A DNA stretch of 64,000 nucleotides, from positions 124,001-188,000 of the forward strand of contig DASUHB010000011.1 of the NCBI GenBank assembly GCA_036273715.1, read 5' to 3'. Both the position numbers and the translations under genes were made by a program. The notes beneath the pieces were generated by a model. The model did no database searches. It was not told the DNA's origin and saw only the letters and a program-made list of their open reading frames with translations. Shown here in pieces: positions 1 to 7,768 of the stretch (its first letter is position 1; every line of letters starts with the position of its first letter). Source of the stretch: Gemmatimonadaceae bacterium (lineage in GTDB: Bacteria > Gemmatimonadota > Gemmatimonadetes > Gemmatimonadales > Gemmatimonadaceae).

Positions 1-2253
1 GGCGAGCAGTAACGCGAGGTCGTAGTGGACGACCGCGAAATCCTGATCCAGGTCGAGCGCGTTGCGATACGCGAGGATGGCGCCGTCCACATCCCCGGCG
101 GCTCGAGCGATGTCGCCGATCTGTTTGAGCACATCGGCGCGGGCCGGCGCGAGACGCTGCGCCTGTCGCAGCAGCTCGAGCGCGGCCTCGGACTCGCCGG
201 TTTCCGCCCGGGCGCGCGCCACCAGCAGCAGCGACTCGACGCCGTGCGGATCCGCCTGCAGCAGCCGCTCCGCCACGTCGCGCGCTTCCGAGGCGCGGTT
301 CAACATGAGCAGCGCGCGCGTCTCGCCTGCCAGCGCACGCGGCACCGTGCCGTTGACGCTCCGCGCCTGGCGGTAGCGCTCGAGCGCTTCGCCGTGGAAT
401 CCCTGGCGCGCGAACAGATCGCCCAACATGGTGAGGCCCGTCGCCGCGTCGCCGCCTCTGCCTAACGCACGGTTGATCTCTGCCGCGGCGCGGTCCAGCA
501 TGCCCTTGGCGAGGTACTCGGCGCCCATGGCGTACGGATTGTCCAGCGGCACCACCGGCGACCGCACCGGCGTGTGCTGCTTGAGCTCCGAGAAGAGCGT
601 GTCGAGCGATTTCGGGTCGAACGAGAACGTCTCCACCGCCCCGTCCGCGCGTTGCGCGCCCTCGAGATCCGGCGCGATCGACAGGTCGGGATCCTCGTAC
701 TCGAGATCGATTGCCAGCTCGAACTTCTGCGCCACGTAGAACGGCTCGAGCTCGAGCCCGCGCTTGGTCGCGCGCAGCGCCCCCTCGAAATCGCCGAGAT
801 TCGAGAGCGTGAAGCCGAGGTTGTAGTGCGCTTCGGCATAGTTGGGACGCGCTTGGATCGCGCGGCCGAACGCGTTGCGCGCGTCCTCGAATTTCTTGAG
901 CTCGCCGAGCACCAGCCCGATGCCGTTCCACGCGACCGCCTGCTCCGGGAACACGCCTAACACTTGCCGGTACGCCTCGAGGCTCAGCTGCAGCCGCTTC
1001 CCCTTGAACAGGAGCAGGGCCAGGTTGAGCCACGCTTTGACGAACGCGGGGTGCTTGGAGAGCGCGGTGCGGAATTCATCGATCGCACGCTCCGAGTCGC
1101 CCTGGTGGTAGTGCGCGACGCCAAGGTTGTTGTGCGCGATGGCGTACTCGGAATCCAGCTCCACCGCGCGCGCGTAGCTCGCCGCGGCGTCGGCGAGCTT
1201 TCCCGCCTGATGGAGCGCGACGCCCCGCTCGCACCACAGCTTCGGGCTGTCCGCCTGCTCGGTGATCAGCCGATCGTAAAGCTCCGCGGCCGTCGCCGCA
1301 TCGCGCTTGAGCAGATGCACCTCGGCCATCGCCTGCAGCACGAGCCGGCGATCTTCGCCGCGGTCGAGCGCCAAACGATACTCGCGCAGCGCCTCGGCGT
1401 AGTACGCCTTCTGGCGGAACGCGAGACCCAGGTTGTAGTGGGCGAGTTGGTCTTCTTTCGCCACCGCGAGCATCTGCTGCGAGCGGCGCAGTTGGCGCTC
1501 GGGCAGCAGCTCTTCATACTTGGCCGGGTTGTACCGGTCGATCGACAGGTTCGCCTGCGCGCGCGACAGCGATGGGTTGAGTTGAATGGCACGCTTGGCG
1601 GCGGCGGCGGCGTCCTCGTGGCGGCCCATGTCGCCCAGCACGAAGCCCAACAGATAGTGCGCGTCGGCGTTGTCGGGGCTGAGCGCGATGGCGCGGCGGA
1701 GCGCGGCCAGCGATTCGTCGTTGAGGCCGCGGTTGTACAGCACTTCGCCCATGTAGAAGTTGCAGAGCGGGCTGTCCGGTTCGATCTCGAGCGCCTTGGC
1801 GAACCACTGCTCGGCGGCGTCCAGGTCGCCGCCCGCCTTCTCGGCCAGGCCTAACTGGACCATGGCGCCGACGTCGCGCGGGTGGTACGACAGCAGGGCC
1901 GTGAATTCGGCCACCGCCTCGCGCGAATCGCCTAACGACGCGTACGCGCGGCCCAGCTCCCAGCGGGCGTCGCGGTCATCGGGACGCTGTCGCAGCCGTT
2001 CTCGCAGCTCGGTGACGCGCCGGTCGTAGTACCCGGTGTTGAAGTACGCCACCTCGAGGTTCCGCTGCGCCACCTGCATCTTCGCATCCAGCTCCAGCGC
2101 CTTCGTGAACGCCGCCACCGCGTCCTCGTACATCCCCTTGTTGTAGTAGAGGACGCCGAGGTTGTTGTGCGCGCCCGCGTCCGACGGATCGATCCGCCGT
2201 GCGTACGACCGCAGGATGTCGCGGTCACGCTGGGACGCGAGCGACGCCGTCAT
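1..2253 (-). CDS. TPR-repeat protein, 3' end outside window
   Basis: The reading frame is open from an ATG at 2253 to the window edge, about 751 codons, so the C-terminus is missing. The translation is a near-continuous array of tetratricopeptide repeats. Repeat signatures such as AHNNLGVLYYNKG, AHYLLGFVLGDMG and AHYNLGFTLSNLG recur about every 34 residues. No signal peptide or catalytic domain is visible in the part present. TPR arrays are protein-binding scaffolds; the partner is unknown. The start lies two bases after the cheC stop, inside the string GCCTAACAATG, so it is probably cotranslated with the chemotaxis genes. It may scaffold the CheA/CheC output, but that is inference. The function of the whole protein is unassigned. 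Confidence 0.85.
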   Translation of the reverse strand, partial: MTASLASQRDRDILRSYARRIDPSDAGAHNNLGVLYYNKGMYEDAVAAFTKALELDAKMQVAQRNLEVAYFNTGYYDRRVTELRERLRQRPDDRDARWELGRAYASLGDSREAVAEFTALLSYHPRDVGAMVQLGLAEKAGGDLDAAEQWFAKALEIEPDSPLCNFYMGEVLYNRGLNDESLAALRRAIALSPDNADAHYLLGFVLGDMGRHEDAAAAAKRAIQLNPSLSRAQANLSIDRYNPAKYEELLPERQLRRSQQMLAVAKEDQLAHYNLGLAFRQKAYYAEALREYRLALDRGEDRRLVLQAMAEVHLLKRDAATAAELYDRLITEQADSPKLWCERGVALHQAGKLADAAASYARAVELDSEYAIAHNNLGVAHYHQGDSERAIDEFRTALSKHPAFVKAWLNLALLLFKGKRLQLSLEAYRQVLGVFPEQAVAWNGIGLVLGELKKFEDARNAFGRAIQARPNYAEAHYNLGFTLSNLGDFEGALRATKRGLELEPFYVAQKFELAIDLEYEDPDLSIAPDLEGAQRADGAVETFSFDPKSLDTLFSELKQHTPVRSPVVPLDNPYAMGAEYLAKGMLDRAAAEINRALGRGGDAATGLTMLGDLFARQGFHGEALERYRQARSVNGTVPRALAGETRALLMLNRASEARDVAERLLQADPHGVESLLLVARARAETGESEAALELLRQAQRLAPARADVLKQIGDIARAAGDVDGAILAYRNALDLDQDFAVVHYDLALLLA

Positions 2254-2255
2254 TG

Positions 2256-2876
2256 TTAGGCGACGCGCACCGCGCGCAGGAGCGTCTGCAGGGACGCCAC
2301 GTCCGGCAGCAGCAGGAAGAACCCGCGCAGCCGGTCGTTCTGCCCCTGGAAGTAGAACTGCGTTTCGATCGCGAACACCATGTCGCGCTCGGCGCCGAAT
2401 TGCAGATACGCCGTCGTCAGTACCGCGGCCGACATGTCCACCGCCAGGCTCGGCGGCGACGGCAGCAGGAGCAGTCCCATGAACTCGCTCAGCGCGTTCA
2501 TGTAGGCGCCGCTCAGAATGTTGCCCGCTTCCTTGATCGCGGACTGCTCGAGCTCGCCGAACTCGCCGTTGGGATCCTGCGGACGCCTGAGCATGAGCTG
2601 CGCCAGCTTGATCGCCGTCGGGCGCGGGAACACGAGCAGCGTGCGCCCGGTGAGATCGCCCATCATGTGCATGAGCACCGCCGCGATCGGCTCTTCACCA
2701 TCCTCGATTTGCGACGGCACATCCTCGAGCGCCGCGATCGTGATCGTCGGCACCGTGATCATGATCGTGCTGCCCGTCATCTGCGACAACGCCGTCGCCG
2801 CATGCCCCGCACCGATGTTCGCGGTCTCACGCAACGCATCCAGTTGCCGCTCTTTCAACGCCAGTAGATCGGCCAT
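2256..2876 (-). CDS. cheC: CheC-family CheY-P phosphatase
   Basis: The 206-residue product matches the CheC/CheX/FliY phosphatase fold. Members of this family dephosphorylate CheY-P to reset chemotaxis-type signalling. Two phosphatase half-sites of the E-x2-N type are visible: E17/N20 in LRETANIGAG and E116/N119 in IKEAGNIL. Both are intact, so the enzyme is probably active, and the length is typical of CheC. It starts 10 bases after the cheA stop behind a GAGGGA ribosome-binding site. Its TAA stop lies inside a GCCTAAC motif just before the TPR gene. No CheD partner is present in the window. Confidence 0.9.
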   Translation of the reverse strand: MADLLALKERQLDALRETANIGAGHAATALSQMTGSTIMITVPTITIAALEDVPSQIEDGEEPIAAVLMHMMGDLTGRTLLVFPRPTAIKLAQLMLRRPQDPNGEFGELEQSAIKEAGNILSGAYMNALSEFMGLLLLPSPPSLAVDMSAAVLTTAYLQFGAERDMVFAIETQFYFQGQNDRLRGFFLLLPDVASLQTLLRAVRVA

Positions 2877-2886
2877 GCCTGTTCCC

Positions 2887-4815
2887 TCAGAGAAGACTGC
2901 CCACGTCCACGATCAGCGCCGGCGCACCGTCGCCGAGGATCGTCGCACCACTGAACAACGCCAGGCTCTCACGAGCCGGATCGAACTGCTTGACCACGAT
3001 GTCCTGCTGCCCGGTGAGCTCGTCCACCACGAGCCCCGCACGCCGCTCGCCCACCTCGAGCACGATGACTTGATGGCGCGCGCCCGCCCCGCTCGCCCCG
3101 AGGCGAAGCAACTCGTCGAAGCGAATGAGCGGCAGCACGTCATCCCGCAGCAGCATCACCTCGCGCCCCTGCACCCGCCTAACGGAACGGGCATCCAGCT
3201 CCACCGTTTCGTTCACGTGCGCCAACGGCACCGCGTACACCTCGTCGCGCACGCGCGCCAGCAGCGCGCGCACGATCGCCAGCGTGTGCGGCAGCCGCAC
3301 CGTCACCGCCGTACCCCGGCCCGGCACCGACCGCATCTCCACCGCGCCGCCCATCGCGCGCACGCGGTTCATCACGACGTCGATCCCCACGCCGCGGCCC
3401 GAGAGATCCGTCACGCGCTCGGCGGTGGAAAAGCCGGGACGCGCGATGATCCGCATCAGCTCCTCGTCCGACAGCGACGCCTTGTCTTTGTCGACGAACG
3501 ACAACTCTTTCGCCCGCGCCAGCACGCGCTCGCGATCGATCCCCTTCCCGTCGTCTTCCACCCGCACCAGCACCGTGCTCCGTTCGCGCGACACGCTGAG
3601 CACGAGCGACCCCGATGCCGGTTTCCCGGCCGCGCGCCGCTGCTCCGGCGTCTCGATGCCGTGGTCGACGGCGTTGCGCAGCAGGTGCACCACCGGATCC
3701 CCGATCTCGTCCAGCATCGACCGATCGAGCTCGATGTCGTTTCCCTCCACGGTGAAGACGATCTGCTTGCCCAAACCGTGCGCCGCATCGCGCACCAGAC
3801 GCGGGAAGCGGTCGAACACCTGGCCCACCGGCACCATGCGGCTCAGCATCACCTCGTCCTGCATCTCGCCGATCAGCCGCGCGGCGAGCGCCACCGCCTC
3901 GTCCAATGCCGGGTCGCCGTGTCGCGCAGCCAGGTCGAGCAGCCGTCCCCGGGCGATCACGAGCTCGCCGATCATGTTCATGAGAGTGTCGAGGCGCTGC
4001 AGATCGATGCGGACCTGACGCGTCGGCCGCGCCGCCGAGCCGGCCTGGCCGTCCGCCGCGGTCTGCTGGTGCGGCTGGCCGACGGTCTCGACGCCGTCCA
4101 CTTCCACGCGATCGACGTCGCCGACCGCGAACATCGCGCGCACGATCTCGTCGCGCGGCGCCGTGCAGTTTAGGTGGATCGAAAAGCCGGCGCCGAATTC
4201 TTCGGCCTGCAGCGCCTCGACGGGCGGGATCACCTCGAGCACCGTGCCTAACGATGCGGCGCGCTTCACCAGGAGGAGGGCGCGCGCGCCGCGCAGCGCG
4301 GTGCCGGACGCCAGGCGCAATCGGATCAACCGGCTGCTCGTCGCCGCCTGCGACGGCCGCGGATCGGGCGCCCGGCTCGGCGCGACGACCTGCTTGGGGG
4401 CGCTCCCACCCGTGGCCGCCGCCGAACGGGCTTTGAGGCGAGCAATCAGGTCGAGAATGGCGTCCGGCACCGCGATGTCGTCGGCCGCGGCGACTCCGGT
4501 CTGCACCGCTCCCTCGATGGCCTGCTCCAGCGCGTCGGCGGCCTCGAACAGGAGCTCCGTCACGTCCGCCGTCACCGCCAACTCGCCGCGGCGAACGCGG
4601 TCCAGCACGCTTTCCAGCTCGTGCGCCAGATCAGTGACCGCGCGATAGCCCATCGTCGCGCTCATGCCTTTCACCGTGTGCACGGCGCGGAAGATCGCCC
4701 CCACCGGCTCGCTCGCCTCGGGCGAGCTCTCCAGCGCGAGCAGCGCATGATTCATCGCGGAGAGATGCTCGCGGCTCTCCGTGAGGAAGAGTTCGGCGTA
4801 CCGAGAGAGATCCAT
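2887..4815 (-). CDS. cheA: CheA chemotaxis histidine kinase
   Basis: CheA autophosphorylates and passes phosphate to CheY. The 642-residue product starts with an Hpt domain (residues 1-105) with the phospho-acceptor H46 in FRAVHTVKG. A CheY-binding P2-like segment follows (about 140-215), then the P3 dimerisation helices, the P4 ATPase and a C-terminal CheW-like P5 domain. In P4 the N-box is LLRNAVDHGIE, the G1 box VEDDGKGID and the G2 box GRGVGIDVV. The frame also allows a GTG at 4851. I chose the ATG at 4815 because the Hpt helix begins there and the 12 extra residues look non-native. Neither start has a strong ribosome-binding site. The gene follows cheY by 145 bases. Confidence 0.92.
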   Translation of the reverse strand: MDLSRYAELFLTESREHLSAMNHALLALESSPEASEPVGAIFRAVHTVKGMSATMGYRAVTDLAHELESVLDRVRRGELAVTADVTELLFEAADALEQAIEGAVQTGVAAADDIAVPDAILDLIARLKARSAAATGGSAPKQVVAPSRAPDPRPSQAATSSRLIRLRLASGTALRGARALLLVKRAASLGTVLEVIPPVEALQAEEFGAGFSIHLNCTAPRDEIVRAMFAVGDVDRVEVDGVETVGQPHQQTAADGQAGSAARPTRQVRIDLQRLDTLMNMIGELVIARGRLLDLAARHGDPALDEAVALAARLIGEMQDEVMLSRMVPVGQVFDRFPRLVRDAAHGLGKQIVFTVEGNDIELDRSMLDEIGDPVVHLLRNAVDHGIETPEQRRAAGKPASGSLVLSVSRERSTVLVRVEDDGKGIDRERVLARAKELSFVDKDKASLSDEELMRIIARPGFSTAERVTDLSGRGVGIDVVMNRVRAMGGAVEMRSVPGRGTAVTVRLPHTLAIVRALLARVRDEVYAVPLAHVNETVELDARSVRRVQGREVMLLRDDVLPLIRFDELLRLGASGAGARHQVIVLEVGERRAGLVVDELTGQQDIVVKQFDPARESLALFSGATILGDGAPALIVDVGSLL

Positions 4816-4960
4816 GTGGGAAGCGACGGAGCGGTGGGGGGGCGCAGGCACATCGCGCAGGGCGACGACTCGATCGATGCGTGACCGCGACGCCTAACGG
4901 ACGCCGGATGCGCCGGTCGCTGGGCAGGCGGCCGGCGCGCCGGGTCACGGCATCATGCGA

Positions 4961-5323
4961 TCACCCCAGCACGCGCTGCACCGCCTCGAGGACCCGGCTC
5001 GGCTGGAACGGCTTCACGACGAAGTCCTTCGCGCCCGCCTGGATGGCTTCGACGACCAGCGCCTGCTGTCCCATCGCGCTGCACATGAGAATGCGTGCAT
5101 TGCCGTCGAACTTCGTGATCTCCCGGACAGCATCGATCCCGCCCATGTCCGGCATGACGATGTCCATCGTCACCAGATCGGGCCGAAGCTGCTTGTACTT
5201 CTCGATCGCCTGCACCCCGGTCTCCGCTTCGCCAATGACCTCGAATCCCGATTGCGACAGGATGTCGGAGATCATGGTGCGCATGAAGATCGCGTCGTCG
5301 CAGACCAAGACGGTGTGACTCAA
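4961..5323 (-). CDS. cheY: CheY-like single-domain response regulator
   Basis: The 120-residue receiver domain is the phosphate acceptor expected for the adjacent CheA. The acidic pocket is D9/D10, the phosphorylation site D54 in VTMDIVMPDMGG, and the conserved lysine K104 in FVVKPF. There is no output domain. The frame extends upstream into cheW, but the natural start is the TTG at 5323 (MSHTVLVCDD), which has a GGAGG ribosome-binding site at 5333-5337 nine bases ahead. TTG starts are uncommon, so this one rests on the ribosome-binding site and the family N-terminus. The 145-base gap to cheA holds no obvious gene. Confidence 0.9.
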   Translation of the reverse strand: MSHTVLVCDDAIFMRTMISDILSQSGFEVIGEAETGVQAIEKYKQLRPDLVTMDIVMPDMGGIDAVREITKFDGNARILMCSAMGQQALVVEAIQAGAKDFVVKPFQPSRVLEAVQRVLG

Positions 5324-5339
5324 CGTGACGTTCCTCCGA

Positions 5340-5813
5340 TCAGGCGAGCACTTGCGCGATGATGTCGTGAATGTCGAGGAGCGCGACCACCTCGCCATCC
5401 AGCCGGCCCACGGCGCGGACCGCGCCGCCGGGCACGAGCGCCTCGGCTTCCGTTTCCAGTTCGAGCTCCGCCTCGCGGCGGACGTCCAGCACCTCATCTA
5501 CCGCCACGCCCACTACCTTCGCACCATGGTCCATGAGTACGATCGAGCCCGCCCCCGCCCCCGCCCCCTGGCTGGCCTCCGTACGACCGAAGCGCACCGG
5601 GAGATCGAGCACCGTCACGATCGTCCCGCGCACGTTCACGAGTCCCGACACGAACGGACCCGCGCCGGGCAGACGCGTCGGCCGGCGCGCCGGAATGATC
5701 TCGCGCACCGTGCCTAACTCGACCGCCACCACGCGACCCGCCACCCGGCACAGCACGACCTGCCCGGTTAGGCGCGCCTCCGCGCGGTCAGGTGTCGAGA
5801 CGGTAGAAGCCAA
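5340..5813 (-). CDS. cheW: CheW coupling protein
   Basis: The product of about 157 residues is a single CheW/SH3-like domain. The family signatures VAVELGTVREIIP, SGLVNVRGTIVTVLDL and AVGRLDGEVVALLDI are present. CheW links chemoreceptors to CheA. The start is uncertain: the frame opens at a TTG (5813) that would overlap the end of rluD by 26 bases and lacks a clear ribosome-binding site. A shorter start such as the GTG near codon 20 would cut the first strand. No receptor (MCP), CheR or CheB gene is in the window, so the input to this module must lie elsewhere. Confidence 0.85.
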   Translation of the reverse strand: MASTVSTPDRAEARLTGQVVLCRVAGRVVAVELGTVREIIPARRPTRLPGAGPFVSGLVNVRGTIVTVLDLPVRFGRTEASQGAGAGAGSIVLMDHGAKVVGVAVDEVLDVRREAELELETEAEALVPGGAVRAVGRLDGEVVALLDIHDIIAQVLA

Positions 5814-6768
5814 AATCGTCGAGTGGATCCCAGAGAGACGGCGCTTCCGCCCACCCGGCTGCCGCGGCCATCGCCCGGACCAGATCCGCCGGGAGCGGTG
5901 AGCGCAGTTCGACCGGTTTGCCGGTCACCGGGTGCGGGAAGATCAACCACGCCGCGTGCAGAAACTGTCGTCGCGGTGGAAGCGACATGAGCCGTCGCGC
6001 TCCGCCGCCGCCGTACGTGTCGTCGCCCACTACCGGATGGCCGATCGACGCGAGGTGGACGCGAATCTGGTGCGTGCGACCCGTGTGCAGGTGCGCGCGC
6101 AGAAAATCCGCCGCGTCGAACCGAGCGAGCCGCACGAAGTCCGTCCGTGCAGTTCGCCCAGTACTGACGACTGCCATACGCTTTCGGTCTCGCGGGTTAC
6201 GAGCGATCGGACGGTCGACTGTCAGACGGTCCTGATCGAGATGCCCCCACGAGAGCACCGCGTATCGGCGGATGATCCGTCGCGCCGAAATCGCAGCGCC
6301 GAGCGACCGGTGTGCTCGATCGGTCTTGGCGACGAGCAGCAACCCCGACGTGTCCTTGTCGAGCCGATGGACCAGACCTTCGCGCCCGGTGCCGCCGCCT
6401 TCCGCCAGCGGACTACCGCGTCCCATGAGCGCGTTGACGAGTGTTCCGCTCCAGTGACCGGGCGCAGGATGCACCACCATGCCGGCCGGCTTGTCCACGG
6501 CGAGCACATCGTCATCCTCAAATACCACATTGAGTTGAATCGCTTCAGGTAATACTTCACGTGAGGTTGGTGGCGGGATGTCGACGCTCACGTTGTCTCC
6601 CGTCTGCATGCGGTAGCTGGCCTTCTCGCGCCGGCCGTCGACTGCGACGTGGCCGTTGGCGATGAGGGTCGCCGCCTGCGTGCGGGAGAGGTCCGCGCTC
6701 CGGGCAACGAACAGGTCGAGACGCGACGCCGCGTCGCTTTCCTCGACCGGGAAGGATCGAACCGTCAT
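5788..6768 (-). CDS. rluD: RluD-type 23S rRNA pseudouridine synthase
   Basis: The 326-residue enzyme isomerises uridine to pseudouridine in RNA. It has an N-terminal S4 RNA-binding domain (about 15-75) and an RsuA/RluA catalytic domain. The active-site motif HRLDKDTSG places the catalytic aspartate at D137. Other family signatures are DKPAGMVVHP and the terminal TGRTHQIRVHLA. RluD proper modifies helix 69 of 23S rRNA; the exact target here cannot be read from sequence. The gene lies 7 bases after lspA, a common pairing. It contains few GTTAGGC motifs compared with its neighbours. Confidence 0.92.
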   Translation of the reverse strand: MTVRSFPVEESDAASRLDLFVARSADLSRTQAATLIANGHVAVDGRREKASYRMQTGDNVSVDIPPPTSREVLPEAIQLNVVFEDDDVLAVDKPAGMVVHPAPGHWSGTLVNALMGRGSPLAEGGGTGREGLVHRLDKDTSGLLLVAKTDRAHRSLGAAISARRIIRRYAVLSWGHLDQDRLTVDRPIARNPRDRKRMAVVSTGRTARTDFVRLARFDAADFLRAHLHTGRTHQIRVHLASIGHPVVGDDTYGGGGARRLMSLPPRRQFLHAAWLIFPHPVTGKPVELRSPLPADLVRAMAAAAGWAEAPSLWDPLDDFGFYRLDT

Positions 6769-6775
6769 CGGGGGA

Positions 6776-7363
6776 TCACCCCCCGCTCGACACCTTGGGC
6801 TCCGGCATGACCTCGGGGATCACATCGGCCACGGATTCCGACCCGAGATGCTGGAGGTCCGCTTCGGGACGGCGCTCCTCGCCCCACAGCGCCCACGCGA
6901 GCAGGAACGCTCCGGTACTCACCGCGATGTCGGCCACGTTGAACGTGGGCCACCGCCAGTCGCGGAATCCGATGTCCATGAAGTCGACGACTCCGACCGG
7001 CGAACGCACGCGGTCGATGAGGTTGCCCACCGCACCGCCGCAGACGAGCCCGAGGGCGATCACACGCAGGAGATCCTCGCGCCGGGTACCGCGGTACAGG
7101 CGGCCGAGGATCACCAGCGCAACGACCGTGAGGACGAGAAAGATCTCGCGCGACCACGGTCCGAGATTGAGGCCGAAGGCCGCGCCGGGATTGTACACCA
7201 GCGTTAGGCGTACGATCTCGCCGAACACGTTCTGCGGCACCCGCTGCCCGGGAAGGTACTCGACCGCGGCGGTCTTCGTGATCACATCGATCGCCACCAC
7301 ACCGGCGACCAGCGACCAGAAGAGCGCGGGCCTAGGCCTGCTGTGGCTGCTGCTTCTTGGCAT
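6776..7363 (-). CDS. lspA: Lipoprotein signal peptidase (signal peptidase II)
   Basis: LspA cleaves prolipoprotein signal peptides in the inner membrane after lipid attachment to cysteine. The 195-residue product has four hydrophobic segments and the two catalytic aspartates, in GNLIDRVR and FNVADIAVS. The motif YNPGAAFG is also typical. The frame extends to 7441, but the ATG at 7363 has a GAGAGG ribosome-binding site and gives the usual N-terminus; it overlaps the preceding traR/dksA gene by 32 bases. The C-terminal tail of about 35 residues after the last membrane helix is longer than in most LspA. Substrates in this window include SusD, the family-5 binding protein and the 40-residue lipoprotein. 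Confidence 0.92.
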   Translation of the reverse strand: MPRSSSHSRPRPALFWSLVAGVVAIDVITKTAAVEYLPGQRVPQNVFGEIVRLTLVYNPGAAFGLNLGPWSREIFLVLTVVALVILGRLYRGTRREDLLRVIALGLVCGGAVGNLIDRVRSPVGVVDFMDIGFRDWRWPTFNVADIAVSTGAFLLAWALWGEERRPEADLQHLGSESVADVIPEVMPEPKVSSGG

Positions 7364-7766
7364 CTTCCTCTCGCTGCTTGCACGCAAAGCAGAGCCGGGC
7401 GTGGGGAAGTGCATCGAGCCGGTCGAAATCGATGTCCTCACCGCAGTTGTGGCATTTGCCGAAGGTCTCCGGCGACCTGTACAGCCGGCGCAACGCCTCG
7501 TCGATGTGCCACAGGAACCTGCCCTCCTGGCTCGCGAAGAGAAACGCCTTTTCGCGTTCCATCGCGTCCGTCCCTTGATCGGCCATGTGGAACGAGTACG
7601 AGCTCAGGTCGCCGTCCGCCGATTGCGGCGTGGCGTTGAATGCCTCGGTGTAGTTGCCGAGCTCCTTGAGCACGCGCTTCCGCTCTTCGAGAAGTCGCTT
7701 CTCGAAGTGCGTCAGCAACTTCTTGGTCATCGGTTTGCTCTTCTTCGAGCTCGCTGAAGACGGCAT
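7332..7766 (-). CDS. TraR/DksA-type zinc-finger protein
   Basis: The 144-residue protein has an N-terminal coiled coil (about residues 14-50) and a C-terminal zinc finger of the C-x2-C...C-x2-C type (CHNCGEDI and LCFACKQ). DksA-family proteins bind the secondary channel of RNA polymerase and tune transcription with ppGpp. The acidic coiled-coil tip of true DksA is not clearly present, so this may be one of the shorter TraR/DksA relatives often found next to lspA and ileS. It starts two bases before the ileS stop boundary and overlaps lspA, so it is almost certainly cotranscribed with both. Confidence 0.88.
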   Translation of the reverse strand: MPSSASSKKSKPMTKKLLTHFEKRLLEERKRVLKELGNYTEAFNATPQSADGDLSSYSFHMADQGTDAMEREKAFLFASQEGRFLWHIDEALRRLYRSPETFGKCHNCGEDIDFDRLDALPHARLCFACKQREEDAKKQQPQQA

Positions 7767-7768
7767 CG

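Noticed and set aside
2518-4173. 551-codon plus-strand open frame opposite cheA
   Set aside because: It is the antisense shadow of cheA in high-GC DNA. The translation is low-complexity R/A/H-rich with no family features.
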